NCBI GenBank assembly: GCA_958296175.1
Contig: OY282448.1
Location: forward strand, 1,674,472 to 1,738,471
Reading direction: 5' to 3'
DNA from: an uncultured Chloroflexota bacterium
GTDB lineage: Bacteria; Chloroflexota; UBA11872
Length of the DNA stretch: 64,000 nucleotides
This document shows, one piece after another, positions 43,678-52,802 of this stretch. Every line of letters starts with the position of its first letter. Position 1 is the stretch's first letter. The notes under the pieces were generated by a model, which had not been told where the DNA came from, ran no database searches, and saw only the letters and a program-made list of their open reading frames with translations. Position numbers and translations under genes: made by a program.

Positions 43678-45069
43678 ATGCGCGCACGCCGTTCGGTTGC
43701 GGCTCTGGCCGGGCGCGCCGCCGGCTGGCTCTCGCGCCGTGCGGGGCGCGGCGGCGGCACTGCCGTCAGCGGCCTGGCGGCGGCCTGGATCGACCCGACG
43801 TTCGTGCAGGAATGCGTGCGCCAAATCGACGGCGCGGTCGCCGTGACCGGCACCAACGGCAAGACCACCACTACGGCCGCCCTCACGGCGCTGCTGCGGG
43901 CCGACGGCCAGCGCGTGATCACGAACCCCACCGGCTCGAACCTGGAACGCGGCCTGGCCGCGGCGTTGTTGCCCCATCTGGGCTGGACCGGCCAGGTGCG
44001 GGAGGCGCGCGGCCTGCGCGCCGTGTTCGAGCTGGACGAGTGGGCCTTCGCGTCCCTGGCGCCCTCCATGCAGCCGCGCGCGGCGGTGTTCTTGAACCTG
44101 TTCCGCGACCAGCTCGACCGCTACGGCGAGGTGGACCGCACGGCCGCGGTCTGGGCCGCGGCCATCGATCGGCTCGACGCCAATGCCGTGCTGGCGGCCA
44201 ACGCCGACGATCCGGCCGTGGTGGCCGTGGCGCGGCGCCACCGCGGCCCGCAGATTTACTTCGGCGTGGACGGCGTGGAGGGGCAATCCGAGCTGGACGC
44301 CTGGGCCGACGTGCGGCGCTGTCCGCGCTGCGCGGGGCGCCTGCGTTGGGACGTGGTGGTGTACGCCCACCTGGGGCACTACGCCTGCGCCGACTGCGGC
44401 TTCCGCCGCCCGCAGCCCACGGTTGCGGTGGACGCCTACAGGCCGCGAGGGTTGGATGGGGCAACGTTTCGGCTGGTCACGCCGGAGGGCGCGCAGGAGA
44501 TCACCACACAGCTGCCGGGTCTCTACAACGCCTACAACCTGGCGGCGGCCGCGGCGGGAGCGCGCGCGGCTGGCGTCGACCTTCAGGCCGCGCCGCACGT
44601 GCTGGCCGCGCTGCCGCCGGCCTTCGGCCGCGCCGAAACCATTCGGGCGGGGGCAACCACCCTGATCCTGCTGTTGGTCAAGAACCCGACGGGGGCCAAC
44701 CAGACGCTGCGGCTCCTGCGCACCGAACCCGAGCCGCTGGATACGCTGGTGCTGCTGAACGACGGCGTGGCGGACGGCGAGGACGTGTCGTGGATCTGGG
44801 ACGTCGACTTCGAGCTGCTGCGGCCGAGCCGCCTGGTGGTGGGCGGGCGCCGCGCGGACGACATGGCGCTGCGGGTGAAATACGCCGGCGTCCAGCCGGG
44901 CGTCGGCGGGGTCGAGGTGCGGCCGGGCATTGCGCCTGCGCTGGACGCCGCCCTGCAGACGGCGCCGCGCCGGCTGGTCGTGCTGACCACTTACACGGCC
45001 ATGCTGGACGTGCGCGGGCTATGCTCGAACCGCGGCTGGGTTGCGCCCTACTGGCAGGAGACGCCGTGA
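43678..45069 (+). CDS. murT: Lipid II isoglutaminyl synthase, MurT subunit
   Basis: MurT amidates the alpha-carboxyl of D-Glu in lipid II, using ammonia supplied by GatD. The 463 aa Mur-ligase-like protein has the P-loop TGTNGKTTTT near residue 58, the middle domain NLFRDQLDRYGEVDRT, and a zinc ribbon inserted near residue 215 (CPRCAGR...CADCGF), a known MurT feature. The DUF1727 C-terminal part is present (LLVKNPTGANQTLR). The ATG at 43678 is used. GatD follows 67 bases later. Confidence 0.94.
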   Translation: MRARRSVAALAGRAAGWLSRRAGRGGGTAVSGLAAAWIDPTFVQECVRQIDGAVAVTGTNGKTTTTAALTALLRADGQRVITNPTGSNLERGLAAALLPHLGWTGQVREARGLRAVFELDEWAFASLAPSMQPRAAVFLNLFRDQLDRYGEVDRTAAVWAAAIDRLDANAVLAANADDPAVVAVARRHRGPQIYFGVDGVEGQSELDAWADVRRCPRCAGRLRWDVVVYAHLGHYACADCGFRRPQPTVAVDAYRPRGLDGATFRLVTPEGAQEITTQLPGLYNAYNLAAAAAGARAAGVDLQAAPHVLAALPPAFGRAETIRAGATTLILLLVKNPTGANQTLRLLRTEPEPLDTLVLLNDGVADGEDVSWIWDVDFELLRPSRLVVGGRRADDMALRVKYAGVQPGVGGVEVRPGIAPALDAALQTAPRRLVVLTTYTAMLDVRGLCSNRGWVAPYWQETP

Positions 45070-45136
45070 GCGCGCCGACCTCCGCGCGGCCTGCCCGCCG
45101 CCGCAGCCGTGACGGAACGTGTGCGCGGGTGGGCGC

Positions 45137-45883
45137 GTGAACGACTCGGCCCCGGTCCTGCGCATTGCCTACCTGTACCCCGACCTGATGAACCTCTACG
45201 CCGACCGCGGCAACGTGACCTGTCTGGAGCGGCGCTGCGCCTGGCGCGGCATCACGACCCGGGTGCAGCGCGTGGAGTGGAACGACCGGCTGCGCGAAGG
45301 CGCCGACCTGTTCGTGATCGGCGGCGGCCAGGACCGGCAGCAGGAATTGGCCAGCCAGGGCCTGACCGCGCACAACGCCGACCGCATCCTGGCCGAGCTG
45401 GGCGCGGGCGCGGCCATGCTGGCCGTCTGCGGCGGCTACCAGCTGATGGCGCACCGCTACCGCAGCGCCGACGGCGGCGAGCTGCCCGGGCTGGGCGTGT
45501 TCGACGCCGAGACCGTGCATCCGGGGTCCGGCGTGCCGCGCTGCATCGGCAACGTGGTGTGCGCCTGGAACGGCGCGCGCCTGGTGGGGTTCGAGAACCA
45601 CGGCGGGCGCACCTATCTGGGCGCGGGCGCGCAGCCGCTGGCGCAGGTGCTGCGCGGCCACGGCAACAATGCCCGCGACCGCACCGAGGGGGCCGTGGCC
45701 GGCGCGGCCATCGGCACGTATCTGCACGGTTCCGTGCTGCCCAAGAACCCGCATCTGGCCGATCACCTGCTGGCCCTGGCGCTGGCGCGCGCGGCGCCTG
45801 GGTACACGCTGCCCGCCTTGCGCGACGACGCCGAGTGGGCGGCGCACCGCGCGGCGCTGCGGGCCGCCGGCCTGCGCGCCTAG
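45137..45883 (+). CDS. gatD: Lipid II isoglutaminyl synthase, GatD subunit
   Basis: A glutaminase that feeds ammonia to MurT. The 248 aa protein has the class-I amidotransferase nucleophile in LAVCGGYQLMAHRY and the catalytic His in GTYLHGSVLPKNP. The N-terminal part (IAYLYPDLMNLYADRGN) is the family signature. GTG 45137 is preferred; GTG 45119 is in frame upstream. It is co-oriented with murT and probably the same operon. The presence of the pair is the main hint of a monoderm-type wall. Confidence 0.93.
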   Translation: MNDSAPVLRIAYLYPDLMNLYADRGNVTCLERRCAWRGITTRVQRVEWNDRLREGADLFVIGGGQDRQQELASQGLTAHNADRILAELGAGAAMLAVCGGYQLMAHRYRSADGGELPGLGVFDAETVHPGSGVPRCIGNVVCAWNGARLVGFENHGGRTYLGAGAQPLAQVLRGHGNNARDRTEGAVAGAAIGTYLHGSVLPKNPHLADHLLALALARAAPGYTLPALRDDAEWAAHRAALRAAGLRA

Positions 45884-45892
45884 CCGCGGCTC

Positions 45893-46375
45893 GTGCCCCG
45901 GCCGCCGCCCCTGCGCCCGCGCCGCGCCTTCGTCGTGCCTGGCGCGCTGGTGCTGGCGGGCGCCGCGGCGGCGGCGGCCTGGCGGCTGCTGCGCCCGCCG
46001 CCGGCGGGACCGTTCGGGCGTCCCGTCCGCGCCGGACGCCCCGAGGCTTACGCCGTGGGCGACGTGCGCGCCTGGCCCACGGGGCGGTTCTACATGGTGC
46101 GCGCGCCGCACGGGTTCCTGGCCCTGTCGCAGCAATGCCCGCACCTGGGCTGCACGGTCTCGCCGCCCGCCGCCGGCGCCTTCGAATGCCGCTGCCACCT
46201 GTCACGCTTCAGTCTGACCGGCGGCCTGCTGCGCGGCCCGGCGCAGCGGCCTATGGACCGCTATCCCATCCAGCTCCAGGACGGCGAGCTGGTGGTGGCC
46301 ACGGGGGCGCAGGCCCTGATCCGCCGCGACCGGGACGCCCGCGCCGACGCCTTCGATCCGCGCCCCGTGGCATGA
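45893..46375 (+). CDS. Membrane-anchored Rieske [2Fe-2S] protein
   Basis: A 160 aa protein with an N-terminal membrane anchor (VVPGALVLAGAAAAAAWRLL) and a Rieske domain. Cluster ligands are CPHLGC and, 15 residues on, CRCH (C-x-H and C-x2-H). The spacing is shorter than in bc1-type Rieske proteins and lacks the extended proline loop, so an oxidase- or dioxygenase-ferredoxin-like electron carrier is likelier. GTG 45893 starts 9 bases after gatD, so it may be in the same transcript. Confidence 0.85.
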   Translation: MPRPPPLRPRRAFVVPGALVLAGAAAAAAWRLLRPPPAGPFGRPVRAGRPEAYAVGDVRAWPTGRFYMVRAPHGFLALSQQCPHLGCTVSPPAAGAFECRCHLSRFSLTGGLLRGPAQRPMDRYPIQLQDGELVVATGAQALIRRDRDARADAFDPRPVA

Positions 46376-46411
46376 TGCGGCGCGGCCGATCCCCCGCTGA
46401 ACGGACCTGAC

Positions 46412-46894
46412 GTGCGGCATCCCTCCTACATTGCAGACTGCGCCATCTGTCAGAGCAACGCCGGCGAGCTGGACGCGCCGGGCGGCGTGGTGTTCGAGAA
46501 CGACCTGTGGCTCATCCACCACACCGGCGCGCCCTTCCCGCTGGCCGGCTGGTTCCTGCTGCAGCCGCAGCGCCACGTGCAAGGCCCGGCGCGCTTCGAC
46601 GCGGCCGAGGCGGCCAACTTCGGCCCGGCGCTCAGCCACTTCATGCGCACCCTGGAGCGCGTCACCGGCGCCGAGCGCAGCTACGTGGTCGCGTTTGGCG
46701 AGAGCTTCCCGCACATGCACGCGCACCTCATCCCGCGCTACGGCGCTCTGGCGGACGCCGACGTTGCCTGGGGAATAGCGGACATGTTCCGGCAGATCAC
46801 GGCCGGCGAGCGCCCCGGCGCGCCGGAGGCCGAAGTGATGCAAACGATCGAGTCCTACCGCCGCGCCCTGGCGGAAGACCCGCCGCCCAGCTGA
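46412..46894 (+). CDS. HIT-family nucleotide hydrolase/transferase
   Basis: A 160 aa HIT protein. The histidine triad is HMHAHLIPR near residue 109, with the earlier zinc-type Cys pair CAICQ. FENDLWLIHHTGAPFPLAGW is the substrate-binding strand pair. Members cleave dinucleoside polyphosphates or nucleotide adducts; the specific substrate cannot be read. GTG 46412 begins 36 bases after the Rieske gene. Confidence 0.85.
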   Translation: MRHPSYIADCAICQSNAGELDAPGGVVFENDLWLIHHTGAPFPLAGWFLLQPQRHVQGPARFDAAEAANFGPALSHFMRTLERVTGAERSYVVAFGESFPHMHAHLIPRYGALADADVAWGIADMFRQITAGERPGAPEAEVMQTIESYRRALAEDPPPS

Positions 46895-46974
46895 CGCCCC
46901 ACCGCCCGCCCGACGCAGCGCTACCCGGCTGACGCAGCGCAGTCCCGCCGCCCCCACCAGAGGCCGCGGCACAC

Positions 46975-47212
46975 CTCGCTCCCCTCTCCCTCTGGGGGCG
47001 CAGCCCGTCGATGCGCTCGCCCCCCTGGGAGAGGGCACCCATCTTTTCCCTCTCCCTCTGGGGCCAGGGCGGGGCGGGCGGCATAGGACGGGGGGAGAGG
47101 GCCCCCATCTTTTCCCTCTCCCTCTGGCGGCGGCAGCCGCGGCGTAGTCCCCGTGCGGGAGAGGGCGCCCATCTTTTCCCTCTCCCTCTGGGAGAGGGCA
47201 GGGTGAGGGTCT
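46975..47212. repeat. Cluster of CCCTCTCC hairpin repeats
   Basis: At least three copies of CATCTTTTCCCTCTCCCTCTG (at 47040, 47106 and 47170) occur among GGGAGAGGG complements. The family is the one seen at 11.4, 15.8 and 31.7 kb. No gene is visible in 46895-47266. Confidence 0.7.
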
Positions 47213-47266
47213 TCGCTGATGCAAGCCGATGCAAGCCAAGGCCTCACAAATCGCCAGGGAAAAGCG

Positions 47267-47356
47267 CGGCGGCCTCCCCGCGCGCGGGCGCACGCCGCCT
47301 TCGACTACAGCGAGATGGCCGTGCTCCCGGCGGCCTCCCCGCGCGCGGGCGCACGC
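47267..47356. repeat. Two identical 29-base repeats with a 61-base period
   Basis: CGGCGGCCTCCCCGCGCGCG plus GGCGCACGC occurs at 47267-47295 and again at 47328-47356, with 32 unique bases between. The 61-base period equals that of the I-E array. The repeat has a palindromic core (CCCGCGCGCGGG) but its tail GCGCACGC is not the I-E handle. It may be a minimal or relic CRISPR unit of another type, or a simple duplication. It lies between a HIT gene and lysA. Confidence 0.4.
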
Positions 47357-47437
47357 GCAGGAACGACGCAAAGGACATGAATGGCGCAGCGGCGCACGGG
47401 CGGCGGCCTGCCGGCGGTCTCGCGGGAGACCCCGGGA

Positions 47438-48763
47438 TCATCCAACGCAAAAGGCGGCCAGCAGGTCCTCGTCCGTTTCGCGGCGGCGGGTCAGGCGCGC
47501 CGCGCCGCCGCGCACCATCACCGTGGCGGGGCGGCCCACCAGGTTGTAGGTGCTGGCCATGGCCATGTGGTAGGCGCCGGCGGCGGGCACCGCCAGCAGG
47601 TCGCCGCGCCGCAGCTCGGGCAGCTCCGCGTCGCGCAGCAGCACGTCGCCGGATTCGCAGTAGCGCCCGGCCACGGTCACCGCACGCTGCGGACCCTGCG
47701 GCGCCCGATTGGCCAGCAGCGCACGGTAGCGGGCGCCGTAGAGAGCGGGCCGGATGTTGTCTGCCATCCCCCCGTCCACCGAGACGTAAGTGCGCACGCC
47801 CGGAATCTCCTTGATCACGCCCACCCGGTAGAGCGCCGTGCCGGCGCGGGCGATGATGGAGCGCCCGGGCTCGATCAGCAGCCGCGGCGCCGGGTCCAGG
47901 CCGCGCGCCAGCAGCGTCTCGGCAATGACGGCCACGAAGGCCGCCGCCGCCGGGGGATCGTCGCCGGGGTCGTAGCGCACGCCGAACCCGCCGCCGGGGC
48001 TGACGTCGCGCAGCCGCAGCCCGTGGCGCTGGCGCATGTCGTCGGCAAAGTCCAGCACAATGCCCAGCGCGTCCGCGTAGGGCGCCAGCTCGAACACCTG
48101 CGAGCCGACGTGCGCGTGCAGGCCCGTGAGATCCAGGGCGGGCGAGCGTTGCGCGCGCTCCACCGCCGCCTCGGCCGCGCCAGAAGCCAGCGGCAGCCCG
48201 AACTTGCTGTCCACCGCGCCGGTGCGGATGTAGTCGTGCGTGTGCGCTTCCACGCCCGGCGTGATGCGCAGCATCACCGGCGCAGGCCGCGCGCGCGCGG
48301 CCGCAAGGTCCTCCACCAGCGCCAGCTCGTCCAGGCTGTCCACGATGATGCGCCCCACCCCGGCGTCCAGGGCGTATTCGATCTCGCGCGGCAGCTTGTT
48401 GTTGCCGTGCAGCACGATCCGCTCGGCTGCGGCGCCGCCCGCCAGCGCCGTGCGAATCTCGCCGCTGGACACGGCGTCGATCCCCAGCCCCTCGCTGGTC
48501 ACCACGGCTGCAACCGTCGGGTCCACGTGCGCCTTGGCGGCGTACAGCGCCAGGCTGTTGGGATAGGCGCGCGCCAGCGGCTGGACGAAGGCGCGGCACT
48601 GGGCGCGGATCGTGGCTTCGTCGTAGACGTACAGCGGCGTGCCGTAGGTCTCGGCCAGCTCGTCCACGGGAACCCCGCCCAGCGCCAGCGTTCCACGCGC
48701 GTCGCGGCGCGACCCCAGCGGAAAGACGTCGGCCAGAACCGCCGCGTCGTTCATGTCGTGCAT
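47438..48763 (-). CDS. lysA: Diaminopimelate decarboxylase
   Basis: The last step of lysine synthesis, PLP-dependent. The 441 aa protein has the PLP Lys in LYAAKAH near residue 75, HAHVGSQV, SPGGGFGVRY and EPGRSIIARAG, and the C-terminal CESGDVLLRD and GAYHMAMASTYN blocks. The usual Lys-Ala-Asn is Lys-Ala-His here. ATG 48763 or 48754 is possible. It reads leftward into the 61-base repeat pair, 62 bases after the enolase-superfamily gene. Confidence 0.95.
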   Translation of the reverse strand: MHDMNDAAVLADVFPLGSRRDARGTLALGGVPVDELAETYGTPLYVYDEATIRAQCRAFVQPLARAYPNSLALYAAKAHVDPTVAAVVTSEGLGIDAVSSGEIRTALAGGAAAERIVLHGNNKLPREIEYALDAGVGRIIVDSLDELALVEDLAAARARPAPVMLRITPGVEAHTHDYIRTGAVDSKFGLPLASGAAEAAVERAQRSPALDLTGLHAHVGSQVFELAPYADALGIVLDFADDMRQRHGLRLRDVSPGGGFGVRYDPGDDPPAAAAFVAVIAETLLARGLDPAPRLLIEPGRSIIARAGTALYRVGVIKEIPGVRTYVSVDGGMADNIRPALYGARYRALLANRAPQGPQRAVTVAGRYCESGDVLLRDAELPELRRGDLLAVPAAGAYHMAMASTYNLVGRPATVMVRGGAARLTRRRETDEDLLAAFCVG

Positions 48764-48825
48764 AGCCCGCGCGCCGCCGCCCGCTGCGATTGAAAATACC
48801 CGACGAGCCTACACCGGCGCGCGGG

Positions 48826-49977
48826 CTAGGTGATGGGCGGTGGATGCGCGTGCAGCACGTCCTCGTCGAGCTGCGTTCCCAGGCCGGGCGTCCAGGCGGG
48901 AATCATCCAGCCGTGCTCGATGCGTGGAACTGCGCTGACCAGCGCGTCGCGCCAGGGCGCGGCGTCCACGTCGATTTCCATGATGCGCAGGTTGCTCACG
49001 GCCGCGGCCACGTGCGCGCACATCCAGGTCGAGACGTGGCTGTAATAGTTGTGCGGCGCCACCTGCACCTCGTGCGCCTTGGCCAGTTCGGCCACGTGCA
49101 GCGACTGCGCGATGCCGTTCCAGGCCACGTCCACCATGGCCACGTCCATGGCGCCGGCCTGGAAGAAGCGCGCGTAGTCGTGCACGGCCGTCAGGTTTTC
49201 CCCCGAGCACAGCGGCGTGCGAATCGAGCGCCGCACGTGCGCCAGCGCCTGGGGGTCGTAGCTGTCGTATTCCAGCCAGAACAGCTCGCAGGGTTCCAGC
49301 GCGCGGGCGATTTGAATCACCGCGGCGGGCCGGTAGCGGAAGTTGAGGTCCAGGCAGATGTCCACGTCGGGCCCCGCGGCCGCGCGCAGCGTTTCGATCT
49401 GGCGCACGATCACGGCCAGGTCGCCGCGCTCCAGGTTGCCGTCTGGAGGGCGCGCAAAATAGGCGGGGTCGCCGGGGCGCAGGGGGTTGGTCTTGAGCGC
49501 GGTGTAGCCGCGGCGCGCCGCCTCGCGGCCCAGGGCGGCCAGCGCGTCCCAAGAGTCGAGCGGCGGCGTGCCCAGCACCTCGGCGTGGCGCGCGCGGTAG
49601 CTCCCGCAGTGCGACCAGTAGACGCGGATGCGCTCGCGCGTGGGTCCGCCCAGCAGCTCCACGATCGGCGCGCCCAGCGCCTGGCCCTTGAGGTCCCACA
49701 GGGCGGCCTCGATGCCGGCCAGGGCCTTGCGCGCCAGGCCGCCCACGTTCTGCCGCATGCGCGCGGCCATGTCGTCGGTAAGCGCGGCCACCTGGCGCGG
49801 GTCGCGGCCCACCACCTCGACGGCCAGGTCGCGCACGGCGCCGGCCAGCCCGCGCGGCATCTGCCAGTCGCTGCATTCGCCGTAGCCCACGCGGCCGTCG
49901 TCGGTTGCCGCGCGCACGAAGGTCCAGGTCTCCCAGCCGTTCGAGCATTGCAGCGGCTCCACCGAAATAACGCGCAT
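48826..49977 (-). CDS. Mandelate racemase/muconate lactonizing-type enolase-superfamily enzyme
   Basis: A 383 aa enolase-superfamily protein. Conserved active-site positions are visible: Lys in ALKTN, three metal ligands (CLDLNFRY, WLEYDSY, SGENL), Asp in VDVAWNG and His in VAPHNYYSH. The pattern is closest to acid-sugar dehydratases. The substrate is not readable. It lies between radC and lysA on the same strand. Confidence 0.9.
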   Translation of the reverse strand: MRVISVEPLQCSNGWETWTFVRAATDDGRVGYGECSDWQMPRGLAGAVRDLAVEVVGRDPRQVAALTDDMAARMRQNVGGLARKALAGIEAALWDLKGQALGAPIVELLGGPTRERIRVYWSHCGSYRARHAEVLGTPPLDSWDALAALGREAARRGYTALKTNPLRPGDPAYFARPPDGNLERGDLAVIVRQIETLRAAAGPDVDICLDLNFRYRPAAVIQIARALEPCELFWLEYDSYDPQALAHVRRSIRTPLCSGENLTAVHDYARFFQAGAMDVAMVDVAWNGIAQSLHVAELAKAHEVQVAPHNYYSHVSTWMCAHVAAAVSNLRIMEIDVDAAPWRDALVSAVPRIEHGWMIPAWTPGLGTQLDEDVLHAHPPPIT

Positions 49978-50033
49978 GGGTCCCTCCCGCCGTAGGCGCC
50001 GCCGCCGGCGCCGGCGTCAGCATACGGCGGCGG

Positions 50034-50762
50034 TCACCAGTCGTGCCCCGTCTCCTTCAAGCTGACGAAGCTGTCCGCGCCGCGGCCGACCACGACGTGG
50101 TCCAGCACCTTGATGCTCAGCAGGTCGCCGGCGCGCGCGGCCTTGTAGGTCAGCTCCAGATCGCCGCGCGAGGGCGTGGGGTCGCCGCTGGGGTGGTTGT
50201 GCGCCAGGATGATGGTAGGGGAGCCCTCGCGCACCGCGGCGCGAAAGACGTCGGCCATGCGCGCGGCGACTCTGTTCACCGAGCCTTGGGCGACTTGCTC
50301 CACGCGGATGACGCGGTGCCGCGTGTCCAGCAGCACCACCAGCAGCCGCTCGTCCGGCTGGTCGTCCAGCCGGCCGCCCAGCGCGCGAACGGCGTCGGCC
50401 GCGCCGGAAATCAGGGGGCGTTCGCCGGCTGCTTCGATCTGCATGCGGCGGGCAAGTTCCAGCGCCGCCTTGATCGTGGAAGCCTTGGCCGGCCCCACGC
50501 CGTGATGCGCGCGCAGCTCCGAGACCGACGCGTCGGCCAGCCTGCGCAGCGACCCGAACGACGCCAGCAGCGCCTGTCCCAGCTCGATGGCGCTGCCGCG
50601 GGACGACCCGGAGCCCAGCACCATGGCCAGCAGGTCGGCGTCGCTGAGCGCCTCGGCGCCGTCGCGCGCCAGGCGTTCGCGCGGGCGTTGCTCGCTGGCC
50701 AGTTCGCGGATGCGGACGCTGTAGCTGGGGCGGGGTTCGGGCGCGCCGCCGCGGCCGCTCAC
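50034..50762 (-). CDS. radC: RadC-family JAB/MPN protein
   Basis: A 242 aa RadC protein: an N-terminal helix-hairpin-helix (LRAHHGVGPAKASTIKAAL) and a C-terminal JAMM metalloprotease-like site (ILAHNHPSGDPTPSRGD, with H-x-H and a downstream Asp). A repair role is disputed; its biochemical function is not settled. Its start overlaps the preceding gene by 4 bases, and it closes the aro-operon direction. Confidence 0.95.
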   Translation of the reverse strand: MSGRGGAPEPRPSYSVRIRELASEQRPRERLARDGAEALSDADLLAMVLGSGSSRGSAIELGQALLASFGSLRRLADASVSELRAHHGVGPAKASTIKAALELARRMQIEAAGERPLISGAADAVRALGGRLDDQPDERLLVVLLDTRHRVIRVEQVAQGSVNRVAARMADVFRAAVREGSPTIILAHNHPSGDPTPSRGDLELTYKAARAGDLLSIKVLDHVVVGRGADSFVSLKETGHDW

Positions 50763-51610
50763 GCCGGCTGGGGCGGCTGCTCGTCCGGCGCGGGCAGGGC
50801 GGCTGCCCGCACCGGCGCGGCCTGCCGCACCACCGCGGCCAGCCGCCGGTATTCCTGCGCCCGGGCCACGATCAGCTCACGCACTTCGTCGTCCGTCGTC
50901 GCCCGCGCCGCCCGCGCCGGTACGCCCAACAGCACGCGGCGTTCCTCGAAGGCCTTGCCCTCGCTCACCAGCGCGGCGGCGCCCACGATCGAATGGCGGC
51001 GGACCACGGCGCCGCTCAGGATGGTGGACTGAATCCCGATCAGGCACTCGTCCTCGATCGTGCAGCCGTGCACCATGGCCATGTGCCCCACGGTGACGTT
51101 CGCGCCGATGCTGAGCGGCTGGTCGTCGTCCACGTGCAGCACGCAGCCGTCCTGAATGTTGGCGCCGCGCCCGATGGTGACGGGGGCGACGTCGGCGCGG
51201 ACGACGGTGTTGTGCCAGATGCTGGCCTCGTCGCCAACGCGCACGTCGCCGATCAGCTGCACGCCCGGCGCCAGATAGACGTTGCGCCCGATCTGCGGGC
51301 CGACGCCGCGCACGGCGTGCAGCGACGGCCCGCCCCGCGCCGCCTCCATCTCGTCCAGCAGGGCCGTTTCCTGCAGGCGCCGCAGGTGCGCGTCGTCCAG
51401 CGTTTCGGCCGGGCGCAGGATCAGATACAGCAGCGCGCCCAGCGGCCCCAGCGCCAGCACCAGCAGGGAGGCGAACAGCCGCACGTAGATGTCGGCCGTG
51501 CGGCGGCGCACGTCCTGCCAGGCCCACACGACCACGGCCGCCCACGTCGCCGCGCCGGAGGCGGCCAGCACGGCGATGACGATGGCGATGGCGCGTCCGA
51601 CGGGCTCCAT
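50759..51610 (-). CDS. Gamma carbonic anhydrase-like protein fused to two membrane segments
   Basis: A 283 aa protein. Residues about 8-30 and 45-66 are hydrophobic segments (IAIVIAVLAASGAATWAAVV; LFASLLVLALGPLGALLYLI), similar to a PLDc_N-type membrane anchor. From about 98 to 230 a left-handed beta-helix carries the gamma-carbonic anhydrase ligands (CVLHVDDD, GHMAMVHG). The fusion is unusual, since gamma anhydrases are normally soluble. Catalysis is not assured. It overlaps radC by 4 bases. Confidence 0.85.
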   Translation of the reverse strand: MEPVGRAIAIVIAVLAASGAATWAAVVVWAWQDVRRRTADIYVRLFASLLVLALGPLGALLYLILRPAETLDDAHLRRLQETALLDEMEAARGGPSLHAVRGVGPQIGRNVYLAPGVQLIGDVRVGDEASIWHNTVVRADVAPVTIGRGANIQDGCVLHVDDDQPLSIGANVTVGHMAMVHGCTIEDECLIGIQSTILSGAVVRRHSIVGAAALVSEGKAFEERRVLLGVPARAARATTDDEVRELIVARAQEYRRLAAVVRQAAPVRAAALPAPDEQPPQPA

Positions 51611-51743
51611 GGCTCCGGTGTGCGCGGGGGCGGCTCGGTTCTGGATTGTAGGCGGCCCGCCGCCCCCGCGCGGCGCGGGCTCGGCCGCCGCGCGGGCAGC
51701 GTGCCGAGGCGCTGTGGTTCGAGGCCCCGCGCGGCGCGGGCGC

Positions 51744-52802
51744 TCAGCCGCCGCCCAGGTCGTGCACCACCGCGCGCACCAGGCCGGGGTCCAGCTCGAT
51801 TCCCACCTGGGCGGCGCCGATGCGGGTGGGCAGCACCCAGCGCACGCGCCCGCCCTGCACTTTCTTGTCGCGCTGCATGGCCGCCAGCACGCGCTCGGGG
51901 GCCGCGCCCTGGAAGCGGTCCGGCAGCCCCACGGCGGTCAGCAGCGCGTGCTGGCGCCGCGCCTCGGCTTCCGTCCAGCTGCCGCAGGCCGCGGCCAGGC
52001 GGCCCGCGCCCACCATGCCGACGGCCACGGCCTCGCCGTGGCGGTAAGCCCCATAGCCGGCGGCGGTTTCCAGAGCGTGCGCAATGGTGTGCCCGTAGTT
52101 CAGCACCATGCGCGCGCCGCGCTCGTGCGGGTCCTCGTCCACCACGCGCGCCTTCCAGCGCACGCAGCGCTCGACCAGCGCGGCCAGCAGCTGCGGGTCG
52201 TCCAGGCGTTCGCGCGACGCCTCCAGCAGCTCGAACATGGCCGCGTCGAAGATCACGGCCGTCTTGATCACTTCGGCGTAATCCGCCGTCAGCTGCGCCC
52301 GCGGCAGCGAGGCCAGCAGGTCGGGATCGATCAGCACGCGCGCGGCGGGGTAGAAGGCGCCCACCAGGTTCTTGCCGGCCGGCAGGTCCACGGCCACCTT
52401 GCCGCCGATGCTGCTGTCGATCTGCGCCAGCAGCGTGGTGGGAACCTGGATCAGCGGCACGCCGCGCGCGTAGGTGGCGGCCACGAAGCCCACCAGATCG
52501 CCGGTCACGCCGCCGCCCAGCGCGATCAGCGGCTCGCGGCGTTCGGCGCGCGCGTCCGCCAGCCAGGCGTAGAGCCGCGCGGCGGCTTGCAGCGACTTGC
52601 TGGCCTCGCCGGGCGGGAAGGTCTGGGCGCAGACGCGCAGGCCCGCGCCCGCCAGCGCGCGCTGCGCGCGCGCGCCCAGCAGCTCCATCACCTGCGTGTC
52701 GCCGCAGAGGAACGCGCGCCCGCCGGGCGCCAGGGCGCGCGCGGCCTCGCCCAGCCGCTCCAGCGCGCCGCGCTCGATCAGCACGCCGTCCAGCGCGCCC
52801 AT
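51744..52802 (-). CDS. aroB: 3-dehydroquinate synthase
   Basis: The second step of the shikimate pathway, needing NAD and a metal. The 352 aa protein has GGGVTGDLVGFVAATYARG and TTLLAQIDSSIGGKVAVDLP, the two AroB signatures, and the metal ligand region NYGHTIAHALE. ATG 52802 overlaps the aroK stop by one base (TGATG). It is the last aro gene; 133 bases follow before the carbonic anhydrase-like gene. Confidence 0.96.
   Translation of the reverse strand: MGALDGVLIERGALERLGEAARALAPGGRAFLCGDTQVMELLGARAQRALAGAGLRVCAQTFPPGEASKSLQAAARLYAWLADARAERREPLIALGGGVTGDLVGFVAATYARGVPLIQVPTTLLAQIDSSIGGKVAVDLPAGKNLVGAFYPAARVLIDPDLLASLPRAQLTADYAEVIKTAVIFDAAMFELLEASRERLDDPQLLAALVERCVRWKARVVDEDPHERGARMVLNYGHTIAHALETAAGYGAYRHGEAVAVGMVGAGRLAAACGSWTEAEARRQHALLTAVGLPDRFQGAAPERVLAAMQRDKKVQGGRVRWVLPTRIGAAQVGIELDPGLVRAVVHDLGGG

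Noticed and set aside
46981..47190. Three repeats at 64-66 base spacing that look like a CRISPR array
   Set aside because: The repeated part is the CCCTCTCC family seen at three other sites, the intervals are uneven, and the intervening bases contain GGGAGAGGG complements rather than unrelated spacers.
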